From Lasiosphaeria ovina (lineage: Eukaryota; Ascomycota; Sordariomycetes; Sordariales; Lasiosphaeriaceae), in the NCBI GenBank assembly GCA_033439765.1, contig JAULSN010000001.1:1550001-1614000 (forward strand): DNA of 64,000 nt. Direction: 5' to 3'. Shown here in pieces: positions 22,338 through 32,920 of this stretch (position 1 is the first letter of the stretch; the number at the start of each line of letters is the position of its first letter). Both the position numbers and the translations under genes were made by a program. The notes beneath the pieces are model-generated. The model ran no database searches. It had not been told where the DNA came from and saw only the letters and a list, made by a program, of their open reading frames with translations.

Positions 22338-24512
22338 ATGGGTAAGAATGCTCAAAATCTTGCCACCGACTTTGAACTAAACGAGGATCGGATGGAAAGA
22401 GTCACCCTCGGTAACGAGGCCCAAGGCATTGAGGCATTAAAGACACGCTTCTTTCGCAGATTGGTCCCGTCTCAAGAAAGCAAAGAGCACGCTGGGAAAC
22501 AAGCAGAGATCCTGGAGTTCTTTGAGGGTCCACCACTGGAAGATTCGAGTAAGATCAGCTCCGTTTAATGGGCTACGGCGTCTCTTCCAGCGCCAAAGAA
22601 GCTGAAGTTTGAGGGGGCAGCAATTCAAGTCTACAACAGATTGAGCAATGCCGAGAGGGTTGGCGTGACGTCCAGCAGTAAATATTACGCCTCGTCAATT
22701 CGGCTGCAAAGTCCCTTCATTCGCGAGGCTTTGGAGGAAGTCTTCAAGAAGCACTGTCTCAGCTATGACATCAAAGGGTTCCTTAATTCTGAGGGGCGCC
22801 ATCGGGCACTTTTCTATAGCCGGGAGAAAATCGCCGAAGTTGCGGATACCGCAGAGGACACCATCACCCGTGACCATTGCAGGCTGCTGATCTGGTGGGC
22901 TAAGGGTGTACGCACTCATCAAACTCCTCTTTTATTGGATCGAGCTAATGTCCATCGCAGCAAGAAGAGAGCGTTATGTTAGACAACTACCTGCACCATA
23001 CAACAGACCCAACGAACTGGCTGCCACTTCCGGGATGTGCGAAACGGATCGTCGCTGATACCGAAGAGAGGGCAAATCGGGACGAACAGGAAGCAGGTTG
23101 GTGGAAACGCCGAGGTCTATTTGCATGCGATAGTGAGCGCGTCCACTGACGGCTAGTAGTTCAACAAGCAGAACGAAACGGGCTCGACCAAGCAATCAAG
23201 ATGTTGAGACCAACAGAGATAGTATTACAAGATGCTGAGAGCCTGCTCATAATGTCGCCATGGGTGGTTGTTACTCCTTGATGAATTCAGTAATTATGGG
23301 GTAGGTTGCCTACGCACTCAATGACCCGTGTGTGATCTACTAAGCAGTTCAATATCCTCAGAACACAAGAAGATCGACGAGCTTCACTTTCCTGAGTTTC
23401 GTGCCTCGGCATTCAAAAAAGTGATGTTCGACGAGAAGAAAAAGGAGATTGTGCGATCGCTCACGGAGGCCTATCTCGAGTCAGAATTCAGGTTCCACGA
23501 CTTGGTCCCCGGAAAGGGTCAGACGAAACTCGCACTGGAAAATTAATAGCGGCCGGCTGATGCACAGACAGGTCAATGCTTCCTAATACTGCTCAGCGAA
23601 ACTTCAGGAACCGGGAAGACGCTGATGGCAGAATCCTGTGAGTATCGCAAGAAAGTCTCTACCTGTACTTGCTGTGCAATAATACTAACGCGTTATCAAA
23701 AGTAGCAGATCTCTTCCAGAGACCTCTCCTACGCATAGGCTTGATGAAGTACTACCTAACTTAGAATGTTAACAGAAAAGCAGAATATCTAGAAGGCCAA
23801 GGACTGGAAAGGCTTGGCCTTGTTTGACGGTGAGGCCCCTACTACCGAAGATCAACGACCATTCTTGGTGTCCAGTAGCTAAATACCATGTGCAGAGGCC
23901 AACTTCCTCGGCCAGAAGAGAGCAACTAGAAACGACGACTTTTTATCCTGTGAGTGCTTTTAGAAACGTTGGATAGCCCGGTTACTGACGGAGCATAACA
24001 GCGTTTGTGCGGCAAATTGAGTATTTCAAGGGTAATCCACGAGAAGAGATCTCAGGGCAAAGAGCCCTTGTGCAAGTGCTGACTGACTTGCATTTGTCCA
24101 AATAGGAATTGTCTTTATGACTACGGACCTCACCGATCCCATTGATGCTGCCGTAAGGTCGCGTGCCCAGATTCACCTCACATTCTCCTCCTTGACTTCG
24201 CCTATGCGCATGCAGGTGTGGTGCAACCTTATCGACGTTGTGCCGAAAGAGCTGGGTGTACTGTCAGAGGTCGACATCACGGAACTTGCCAAGTGGAAAA
24301 TGAATGGTAGGGAAATCAAGAACACCATCAACATGGCCATTACATGGTGTCAGAAGAACAACAAGCCACTAGATATTGGGGCGGTGGAGGACCTGATTTC
24401 TCTCGTTAGCCCATTTGCCACCAAGGAAAGCTCCCCAGAGCCGACGGGAGGTGAGAGAGCTATCAAGACATCGGCCACGGAGGATTTGCAGGCCAGCTTG
24501 TTAGACTTCTAA
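22338..24512 (+). pseudogene. intron-rich AAA+ ATPase (fungal DUF7025-type), likely disabled
   Basis: Exon blocks joined by plausible GT..AG introns recreate a fungal AAA ATPase: N-terminal part from 22338, a QSPFIREALEEVF block (22700s), LLIMSPWVV (23250s), KIDELHFPEFRASAFKKVMF (23360s), Walker A SETSGTGKT (23600s), ADLFQRPLLRI (23700s), KAKDWKGLALFDEANF with Walker B restored only by splicing across about 23832-23898, RQIEYFKGIVFMTTDLTD (24005-24140) and the arginine-finger region AVRSRAQIHL, ending at 24512. At least eight introns of 40-80 nt are needed. One in-frame TAG just before the KAKDWKG block (about 23791) and an unclear joint near 23270-23330 suggest it no longer makes full-length protein. 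Function of the family is unknown. Confidence 0.65.
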
Positions 24513-25022
24513 TAAGAAGCGGAGACTGATCTGGGTCGAAGGACAAGCCCGCGATCCTAACCTCCAAAAATCACCCGGCCGACAATAGACCAACCGACGA
24601 ACGACTTCTCTTTAAGTAGAGCTTCAGACACTGTGCCGCTGAAAGAAAGTCTTTGTCAGGCCCCAGAGTCTGTAATCAGTTGACGTTCGTTCATTAGTGC
24701 TTACAAACTTGCAGGTCAGTTACATACCCAGAGCCCAGTGCGCGACGCAGGGCTTAAACCAGACTGACTCGAGCAATGGACACTACACAGCAAAATTGAT
24801 GTCATGTGGCTGAAGATGATGTTACTGGAGCGAGATCGCGCTAGTCAGGGATGACGATGAAGACGGCAAACCTTGAGGAAGGGGAGGAGAATCTTTCTTT
24901 TGGAAAGAGCTGGGCCAGGCACATGCATATTTGACTACCAGATTAATTGGATACAAATTCCATCATTCCGCTTCTCATTTCCAGCCCGTTCGCAAACTCA
25001 GACCTCGGACCCTTTGGGGGCC
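24513..25022. other. intergenic, nothing seen
   Basis: Convergent 3' ends of the AAA+ gene and the secreted-protein gene; no feature recognised. Confidence 0.4.
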
Positions 25023-25669
25023 TCAGGCAGCTCCGGCAGTACCCGTCGCTTGAGCAACGGCGCGTTTGGTGAGTGAAAAGTTTATCACATCCGATCCAGG
25101 GAGACAGTAGTAGATGCTGTTACACGCCTTTCTATTGTCGTCGAAGAACATGGTGTGCTGGTCGTCCTTGAAGACGTCTAAGCTGCCGAAGTTGTTGGCG
25201 CCGCTGCCGACCTAGAGGAAGTTTAGAACATCCTGGGCGTCGGAGATGATCTACCACGAGAAGGTGATATCGGTCGAAAAGGTGCAGCTGGCCGCGTCAC
25301 CCTCCCATATCTCGAGGCCTCCTCCCGCGGGGAAACAGCGGCTGGCGGTCGTCGGGAAAGAGTTGCAGCTACTGCTGCCATCATTGGCGCAAAACTGCCA
25401 TGGTTGATTGTCAGCAAGCCAGTTAATCTGTAGGTAGTCATCGCCATATGATGTGGCAGGGGCTAGAGAGCAGACGGACAATGACTTACCACAACCATCG
25501 AGTAGGCGTTGTTGTTGCAGTTGGCCAAGTGGACGCCCTGTACGCGTTTCGCGAGCTCTCTGCGCGCGTCAACCTTATGAGACTCGGCCAGGCTCCTGTC
25601 GTCAGCAATAGGGGTGGCCAAGGCAGGAGCCAGCAGCATGGCAATGCCATTGATGATGAGCAGATTCAT
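25023..25669 (-). CDS. secreted Cys-rich protein with Kex2 site, 177 residues
   Basis: Three exons on the minus strand, 25669-25490, 25427-25255 and 25203-25023. Intron 1 is 62 nt (GTAAGT..CTACAG) and intron 2 is 51 nt (GTAGAT..GGCAG); both keep frame, and the second turns an apparent stop after TFSW into FSCGANNFGSLDVF. Residues 1-19 are a signal peptide. A Lys-Arg at ELAKR is a likely Kex2 cut releasing a domain that begins VQGVHLANC; another Lys-Arg lies near the C terminus (SLTKR). Eight Cys occur in the mature part. It belongs by appearance to a widespread ascomycete group of small secreted proteins (GVHLANC...YSMVV...IYYC) of unknown role, some of which are effector candidates. Confidence 0.72.
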
Positions 25670-26639
25670 GGCGATTCTGGTCTGTCCAGTTGAGAGAAAT
25701 CAAAAAGGCCAAATTGGAACGAGGCAATGAGCACGTTGATTCGAGAGTGCTTTGAGCTCAAAGGAACGAGCAAGAGAAAGGGACTGGTCTAGTACCTACT
25801 TATGTCGGCCGTGGCTGATAGCTCTCTTGAATTCTGGCTCCTCCATCAGCCAACATGCAATCAACCCACTCCTTGCTGGGCTTTATCTAGCTAGCTAGCT
25901 AGGTAGGTAGGCAAGGTAATCATATAATAAGTAATCATATCCTCAATCGTTAGCATCATGTCCCGTACTTGGAAAGGCGTGGTGCCTGTTATTCCAAAAA
26001 GCCCTGTGACACCGAAAGCAGGGTATTTAAACGAGGGTATATTGACTGCAGTACTGAGTAAACACGGAAGAAAATCTTACAAATCGCCAGTTGCCCAGCT
26101 TCGTTGAACAATTAGGCCGAATGTAACATCGTGACGCGCGTCACAGGCCCAAATCAATCAACCCTTGTTTCGGTTCACTGAACAAAAAGAACGAGATGTA
26201 AGCGCTAGAACTTTGGCGCTAGTCAGGTGCGGAGAATTAGTTACCTAAAGCGACCTGCTATAACTAATCACACTTGTTCTTAGATCTCAGCTAGTCACCA
26301 TTTCGCGTTTTTTTGACTGTTTACCTCGGGACCCAGCCACCTAACCCCTACCAACCAAGGAACAGGAAGAATACGACATGTGCATATGCCCTGTGGCAGT
26401 ACTCGGTTTTGAAGAGCATGATGGCGGAGACAGCCGACCGAGTAATCAGCCGTTGAGAAAAAGAATTTGGGGAAAGGTGTTTGACTACAAGGAGCTATTT
26501 ATCCTGCAGCTAAAGGTACAATGCTCCATCTAATCTAGTACTATTAACGCCGTTGCAAGGCAATCTTGGAGAAACAAACCCTCAAGGATATCATGGCCTA
26601 CATTCTATCCCAGCTGACCGAAATCATTTTGATTTTACC
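25670..26639. promoter_or_regulatory. promoter region of secreted-protein gene
   Basis: Contains a short (TAGC)n(TAGG)n microsatellite at about 25890-25912 and AT-rich DNA. No gene supported up to the 3' end of the kinase gene at 26640. Confidence 0.3.
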
Positions 26640-28269
26640 TCAAACGAGTTTGCCGGCCTGAACCCAAGGGATTTTCAACAGATCTGCCGCGGACGGACGT
26701 TGTTCTGGCAGCCAGCAGAGCACTTTGCGAATAAAATTCAAGAAGAGAACCGCATCGTTTCCCTTCAATACACTCTGCAGAGATTCCATGGTCCTTCCTG
26801 TTGGGACCTTGACTGTGGCGTGATGCCATTTGCCTGGAGCGAGGTAATATGTCAGTCTTGCACGAGACGATGGAACAATGACATGAAAGAGAGGAGGAAA
26901 GCCTACCCTCCTTGTCCCAGTACTTTTCACAAGCCCTACTCTTCTGGAGAAAATCTTTTGGTGGTGGACCCAGCAACGCAACCATATCAGCGAGATGGTG
27001 GGCCGCGTTGAGCTCCATGTCTTTCTCATTGTAGAGCTTGAAGAGGCTTGTCGGCTGGACAAGATCCCAGGCCTAGAATGCATTGGTGTTAGCTGCATGG
27101 CAAATACAAATGTCTGGGTAACGGCAAGGAAGGTGAAATGGAGCCTCACCGTAAGAGCAGAGGCCCAGATGTCGACGGCATATCCCCATTTCATGCCAAG
27201 AATGACCTCGGGTGCCCGATACGGCAGGGGCACCGCCTCGCCCTGATGTTCCTTACCTTTCCGCGCCACGCCGAAGTCGCAAAGAATTACGTTACCAGCC
27301 CCAGACATTATAGCCCGAGAGAGGTAGATTACAGGGTTTTTTCCTTTCCGCGCTGAGGGGTTGGTCCCTGTCTCTTCCTTGGCTATATTGCGAAAGATAG
27401 ATTGGTCGGTTACTTCCATGAGCAGGTTGTCCGAGTGGAAGTCTTTTCGAGCGAGGTTAGCCGCGCTGCAGACCACCGGTAGGTAGGTAGGTGGGACATT
27501 TGAGGAGTTGGGCACGTACCAGCATGTGTGACCTCGGCGACCTCGTGCAGGTATCTAAGGCCACGGAGCGCATCGTAAAGGGCTATCTGGACTAGCTCGT
27601 GGTCTAGGATCTCGTCCGGCATCAGTTCCTGGAACTTCCGCAGACTGAGACCTAAAGGCTCGAAAACCAAAACAGAGTGGGTGGTGCCCGGTTGTGCACC
27701 CGGAATGTCAAAACTGGCGTCTAGTCTGCGGAGATGGGCCCAGCCTGCGTGGTCCTTCTGCTTGGATTTGCCGTTGAGGACAGCGAATATCTCTAGCTCC
27801 CGGTTGAATGGGAGAGTGTTGATGTGGATCTTGAGCGCCTTGTACTGATTTGTGCTAGAAAATGGCCCAGCGTTTAGAAAATCATGGCGCTGATGAGGTA
27901 GGTAGATAACAGAGGTAGTTCTCCGACACGACATGGCCCAACTCACCAAAGATTGTAACAAAGCCAAACAGTTGAACTTGAGCCAAAACCAAGCTTGGCT
28001 ATCAGCTGGTACTGGTCTTTGTCGTGTGTGATGACCTGGCCGAGGCGGGCGGGATAGTATTCCTTGGGGTCATACATCGGAAGTGTTTCCTCTTCCCACT
28101 TTTCCAAAGGGTCCAATTTTGGGAACCCTGTGGTTGGAAATGTGAGAGGGGCGGCGGGGACAGGTTCCGCCTTCTTCTCCCGGTCTGCTGAGTTTGACGA
28201 GGCCGAGTGTGCCAAGTGTGTGGAGTGTGTGCTTGAGGTTCGAGAATGTATACTGGATAGTTGAGACAT
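26640..28269 (-). CDS. SRPK-like serine/threonine protein kinase
   Basis: Five exons on the minus strand, 28269-27947, 27854-27520, 27442-27150, 27072-26907 and 26833-26640, give 436 residues; all joints keep frame. The start region EETLPMYDPKEYYPARLGQV and the glycine loop KLGFGSSSTVWL are the signature of SR-protein kinases. Catalytic Lys is in YKALKI, the catalytic loop reads HADFHSDNLL (Asp kept, HRD replaced), the metal motif is CDFGVARKG and the activation-loop end is YRAPEVILGMKWG. The C-terminal lobe (WDKEGKWH ... LFLNFIRKVLCWLPEQRPSA) is complete. The usual SRPK spacer is short. These fungal SRPK paralogues are numerous and their substrates mostly unknown; it is expected in cytoplasm or nucleus. 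Confidence 0.88.
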
Positions 28270-30166
28270 GGTAGAGGGCGAAGCGCTGAAGCAAGCCGCA
28301 GCAGCAACAGTAGCAGGAGCAGGCGAACCTGTGACAAGAGGGTGGTGGGTGCTGTGAGGTATGATTGAGGATTTTCAAAAGAATGCTGCAACCAAGAGTG
28401 ACGACCGAATTCGCCGCATTTTCAGAAGTAAGAAGTTGGGACTTGTAAGGGAGATGTTGCGACTTAAATAAGTGAGAAATGAGAATTGTTGGATTCGAGT
28501 GGAGTCGATGGTTTGCACGTCCGTCGCAATCATAAAGTCGACGCGGCTCCCCCGTGAACGTAGTGGTTGTTTCAAGAAGGCATGGCGCGAGGCGGGAGGG
28601 CGCTAGCCTAATGCAGGTTCATTTTTCCTCCAAGGACAACCAGCCGGGGACATGGACCGAACCGTCCACTCGCGAAAAAGACCCGTGCATCATCCATGTT
28701 GATTGAGCCTCATTGGGCATTGCCCCACAATCCATGTCAGTATTCAACACAAGTACGAAGGCTCAGGCCAAAAAAAAGGGCCACCCTCCCCAGTGCAAGG
28801 ACTAGAACGCCACGTCTTAAAAAGGGATGGGATTGATGCCGCCAGCTGCTTGGTCAACAAGCCAATCTTTCAGTGTGAGAAGATAACAGCCTTCAAGGCT
28901 ATTAACGAATCTCTAGGGTGTAGGACGGCACCTGGCAAGTGAGCTGGTACCGTGAGATTTAAAATCATAGGTAGCCACTGTGGAGGGTGACCTTTTTTAG
29001 GCCTGAGCCTTCGTGCCTAGGTAGGTACACAGTACCTTACTCACAGTCTTACCGAGGTTGGACCCAAAAGTGTTCGCGCAGTTTCCTCGGTTCCCGTGCA
29101 AATAAATCCCTGCTAAAAGGGCAACAATTTCCAATTACAGTCTCAACCTGGAACTTTTAGCTCGGTTCACCCTCCCCTTCCGTAAGCCGTCTCGGAAAAA
29201 GAAGAAAAAATGGTGCCGGCTCCTCCGAAAAGCCCGAGACACTGAAGGGACAGTCACACCTACGTACCTTGTACAATACCTAAACCTCGGGTCTTCGGCC
29301 ACCATACGCCCACACTGAGACAATATGGCACCTCTTTGGGTGCCGTTATCTCCGCCACTACACCACCATTATCAGCCTTGGGACTCAACGCGCCGCTCAC
29401 CACCGTCCTGGGCCACCTAAAAATGGATGAAACACAGAGGCAACAACCACCTTTGCTCCTATAATCTATTTTTACCACATGGACTGAGAGGCGACGCCTG
29501 CGTGTTGCTTGTTGCTCACCAGGGCTCGCGGCTGCTTACGGTGCCGCAGAGAGTGTCAGGTTGCAGCCTGCATGGCGTGATCTCGGATCCGCGCCCGCCG
29601 TTGGCTGCTCCAATCAATCCTGAATCCGGAGCACACATTTCAACAGTCGAAACCTCCCATCTCGTCCTCCTCGGGCCCTAGGATGACGCCTCCAGTCGGC
29701 TGGCGACGAGCGCACATTCCAAACGTCGAAGCCTCGCTTCTCGTCCTCCTCGGGACCTAGGATGGCGCAGGCGCGTGCCGTCGGCCAGCGCGAGCTTCCA
29801 CTCAGCAGGCGGCGTAGGCGGCTTAGAGAGCCTCCTCGAAACTCAATCTTCCGTGTTCCATGAGTTTCAGGGCCGACAACTTGTCCAACTGTCCAACAAG
29901 TTGAACCCAACAGCCGGCCGACACCATGGCAAAGGCTCGACACTCGAGCTTGGCGATACTGTCCGGTCGCCCGCGCTATGAAGGGTATAAAGATACCGAC
30001 CATGGCCAGATATCCAGGGGAGAAAAGCCCAGCATCAGTCCATCAGCCATTCCAGTTCCAGTCTCCTCTCATCTCAGCATTCTTCCCGTTTCCAACATAA
30101 TTACTCCAGCTTCCTTTCGATCTCTACTTTACCTTTTTCTACTTCTCCCACACCACATAATCAACA
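28270..30166. other. 1.9 kb gap with an imperfect tandem duplication
   Basis: No gene supported. An imperfect direct duplication of about 78 bases lies at 29629-29775 (both copies share TCTCGTCCTCCTCGGG and CCTAGGATG). 30020-30166 is CT-rich and ends at an ATG, so it looks like promoter and leader of the next small gene. Confidence 0.35.
29629..29775 (+). repeat. imperfect tandem duplication, about 78-base unit
   Basis: Two neighbouring units share most positions, beginning GAGCACACATT / GAGCGCACATT and including TCTCGTCCTCCTCGGG and CCTAGGATG. It lies about 400 bases upstream of the small gene at 30167. Confidence 0.5.
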
Positions 30167-30559
30167 ATGCCCGACGGTGAAATAGGTGGTCTCCACGTTG
30201 TCGGAACGACCAAGCTGGAAGATGTCAAAACGGAGGCAGCCAAGAAATCCGATAAGTGGGCTAGCGCGCTTGAAACTGCCGCAAGAAAGGCAAAACAAGA
30301 TCACCCGACAGCGGGCGCTATTTTTTTCAAGTAAGCAAGACATTCCTTCTACTTAATGTAGTCTGGAAATACCTACCTTTGGTACATTACTCATGCAGAG
30401 AGCAGAGGAAACCGACCGCACAAGTCCAACAAAGACAAGACTGAGACGAGAGAAGTCATCAGTGTTCGACTCCATGAGGGTACCACTGAATCAGGCAAGG
30501 TTATCAAATCTGGTCATATCACTGAAGATGGCTCGATCAAGTACAGCAGCAACAATTGA
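30167..30559 (+). CDS. small unknown protein, about 106 residues, two exons
   Basis: The ATG at 30167 follows a CT-rich leader with A at -3. Exon 1 is 30167-30330 and ends at GTAAGC; exon 2 is modelled as 30403-30559, using the third AG of an AGAGAG cluster, which gives a protein-like continuation (REVISVRLHEGTTESGKVI...) to TGA. The product is hydrophilic, Lys/Glu/Thr-rich, with no signal peptide or known domain. I do not recognise it. Use of the first AG would give a short, charged tail instead. Confidence rests on leader composition and frame continuity only. Confidence 0.45.
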
Positions 30560-32242
30560 GCACAATGGGAAGACCGAGACCAAGGTTGGCAAGTCGAGTA
30601 AGGGGAACGGGTCTGACTGGGAACTGGAGTCGGAGGAGTTGAGTGTAAGGCTAGGCCTCAATCGCTTGTTTCCTCTCACCTTGATCTTGGAATTAGAAAG
30701 AGCTCTGAGTTGGCTGGTCCAACGTGGTGATTGAGTAGTGGAGAAGAGGGGATTATTAGAATTAAGCCATTAGGCCGGCCTCATTGGCTTAGTAGAGTAG
30801 ACTTTATAAACACTGCTCTTTTCACTTGAACGTGTCCTTATTTTAATGAACCCAGACCTACCTTGCGTTTCTTTTCGGCGACGCAATTACAGCAATCCAG
30901 ACCCAAAAGGCCATCTAATACCTAGCCTCATTTTTGGCTTTGCCGCTCCACTCCAGTTGAGAGCCGCGATTATTTATTTCACAAATCCCTTGATCGGGGA
31001 GTTAGGGGCCGAGAAAACAAGGGGTTATTTACACTCTTACCTAATGTAATCTATCTAGTACGACTTGTGTCACGATCGATATTTTCTAGAAATCGAATAG
31101 GGCCTTAGAGCAGAGTTTTATCGCCGAATGCATAGGTCGCAGGGTGGCATACACCCTGGCCTATACCCCTGAGTGATTTGTGTTCTTGCCCCTAATTAAT
31201 ATTCCTTCTCAGCACTGGCCACAGGCCGCCCTGCCTCTTGTTTAGTGACTTTGCCATCCTGGTTGGCAGCGGCTATTAGACATACCTGTCCAATTTGTCT
31301 TTAAGCAAACACCACCGGCACTGGATTTTGCAGGTTCAGGCCTAAGGGAGATAGCACTTGCATGTGTGATGTGAATGTTGTGTTGTGGTGCCTTTTCACC
31401 GCTTAAATACCACAAAGAGCAATCGTGAGGAATCACGAGACCTGTGTTGAAAGCAACAAATATCAAAGGACCTGACCATGACTTGGCTTGTGCAAGTGGA
31501 CGTCTGCAGCTGCATTGCACTGGTTGGGAGGGTGGTTGGATGGGGCGCCTTTGGCATACTTGCTGGCATGGCTTGCGTGCGTCGAGCAATTTTGCACGTG
31601 AAGAGCGGAAGGAGACAAAGTAGGTGCGACAATGTCAGTTGATGGCAGCGTAGATCTGAATTGGCTCGTGACAAGCAAATCCGAAAACGCACGTCACTTC
31701 AAACTTGGACATTACGCAAAAAGAGACATTCATCTTCGTCACCGAGTCACTTCCAGGTTGCTGTCACACCACCACAACCGAAGTCTCCAGACTCCGTCCC
31801 ATAATAACTTATCCAATCCTGCCTCCCCAGTTTGCTAGTGTAATTTGGATCACATTACCCAAATATTTGACGGTGCTGGGTTGATGAGCGGAAAGTGTCG
31901 TAGCTGTCTTTGTCTGCTCCCATCTTTCACGTGCTCTCGCGTCTCGGGCGTGTCAGCCAAGATGCAGCCTCCTTACCTCTTGGGCCATCATTCGCGAAAA
32001 AGAAGCTGTGCACACGCTCCAATGCAAGCCACATCACCAGGCGGGCCATCCCAAACCCCGCATCAAACTGAAAGAGACGAGAGATGTGAGTCATTTCCTG
32101 ATCTCCCGTCACGTTTTGTGTGGCATAAAACAAGGGCTTCCTTCGACACTCTCATCACGTTTCTCCTGTTCCATCGCAGCTCTTACTCACTCCAGAGAAT
32201 ATCAACGTCACCAAGCCAAATTTCAAGTTCAAATCTTGCGTA
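30560..32242. other. intergenic, contains R1 copy C
   Basis: Besides the repeat at 31005-31402, no gene is supported. Confidence 0.35.
31005..31402 (+). repeat. R1 repeat, copy C (different middle)
   Basis: Starts GGGGCCGAGAAAACAAGGGG and ends GTTGTGTTGTGGTGCC then TTTTCACCGC, matching copies A and B at both ends, but the central ~250 bases differ. Flanked by TTA on both sides. Length 398. Confidence 0.55.
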
Positions 32243-32711
32243 ATGACAGACTAGAAGGCACCTAAGTTCGGCTCGCCAGTATAGCTAGGCATCTCGGCCA
32301 CCGAGATCACTCGAGGTAAGCACTGGACTCATTAATCTCTTATAATTCTGCCCGTCGTAGCTAATGAAACAGCCCATGAATTCTACTCGACTGTCTTCAA
32401 CTGGAAGTTCGAAGGCACCCCCAGCGACCCCAAGCAGGCCGAGGAAGTCCGCCAGTTCGACTTCAACCCAGACATGTTCTTGAGCGGCGGCATCCAGCGT
32501 GTGCCTGAGCCGACCGGCACCCTTGCAACCGGTCGTGGCGGCGTCTGTTTCTACTGGCTCGTCGAAAACGCCGAGAAGATTGGAGATGTCACTGAGAAAG
32601 CCGGCGGTAAGATGCTTAGCTCCACTGAGAAGGAAGGCGAGGGCGGGTTGTAATCGGTTCTTCGAGGACACGGAGGGAAACTTGGGCGGCTTGTACCAGT
32701 TCCTGGTCTGA
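32243..32711 (+). pseudogene. VOC (glyoxalase/bleomycin-resistance fold) pseudogene
   Basis: The reading runs from ATG 32243 through KFGSPV, then LGISATEITR, a GTAAGC..ACAG intron (about 32315-32370) and HEFYSTVFNWKF, then FDFNPDMFLSGGIQRVP, GGVCFYWLVENAEKIG and, after a frameshift at about 32652 (one extra A), RFFEDTEGNLGGLYQFLV to TGA at 32709. This is the fungal glyoxalase/dioxygenase-superfamily protein of about 130 residues. Two in-frame TAG codons (32252 and 32282) sit where Gln and Trp are expected, both explained by C-to-T or G-to-A changes at CpA/TpG. With the shift this gene is clearly dead. Confidence 0.75.
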
Positions 32712-32920
32712 GAGATATGATTAATGCCTTGTAGTTTGGGCACGTAATTCTCAGGTTTCGACATGTGTGGCAGTCATCTACGTTGGTTACTTACAATACT
32801 CGAAGCAACAGCCCTTGGCTTGAATGTGACCGGTCGCGTAGTTCCTTCCATCTCTTCAATCTGAGAAATACAAGGATAATTAAAATCAAAATGATTACCG
32901 CAGTACGTTGATGTGATAAG

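Noticed and set aside
32285..32764. 159-codon minus-strand frame over the VOC pseudogene
   Set aside because: Plus strand matches the glyoxalase fold; the minus frame is a shadow.
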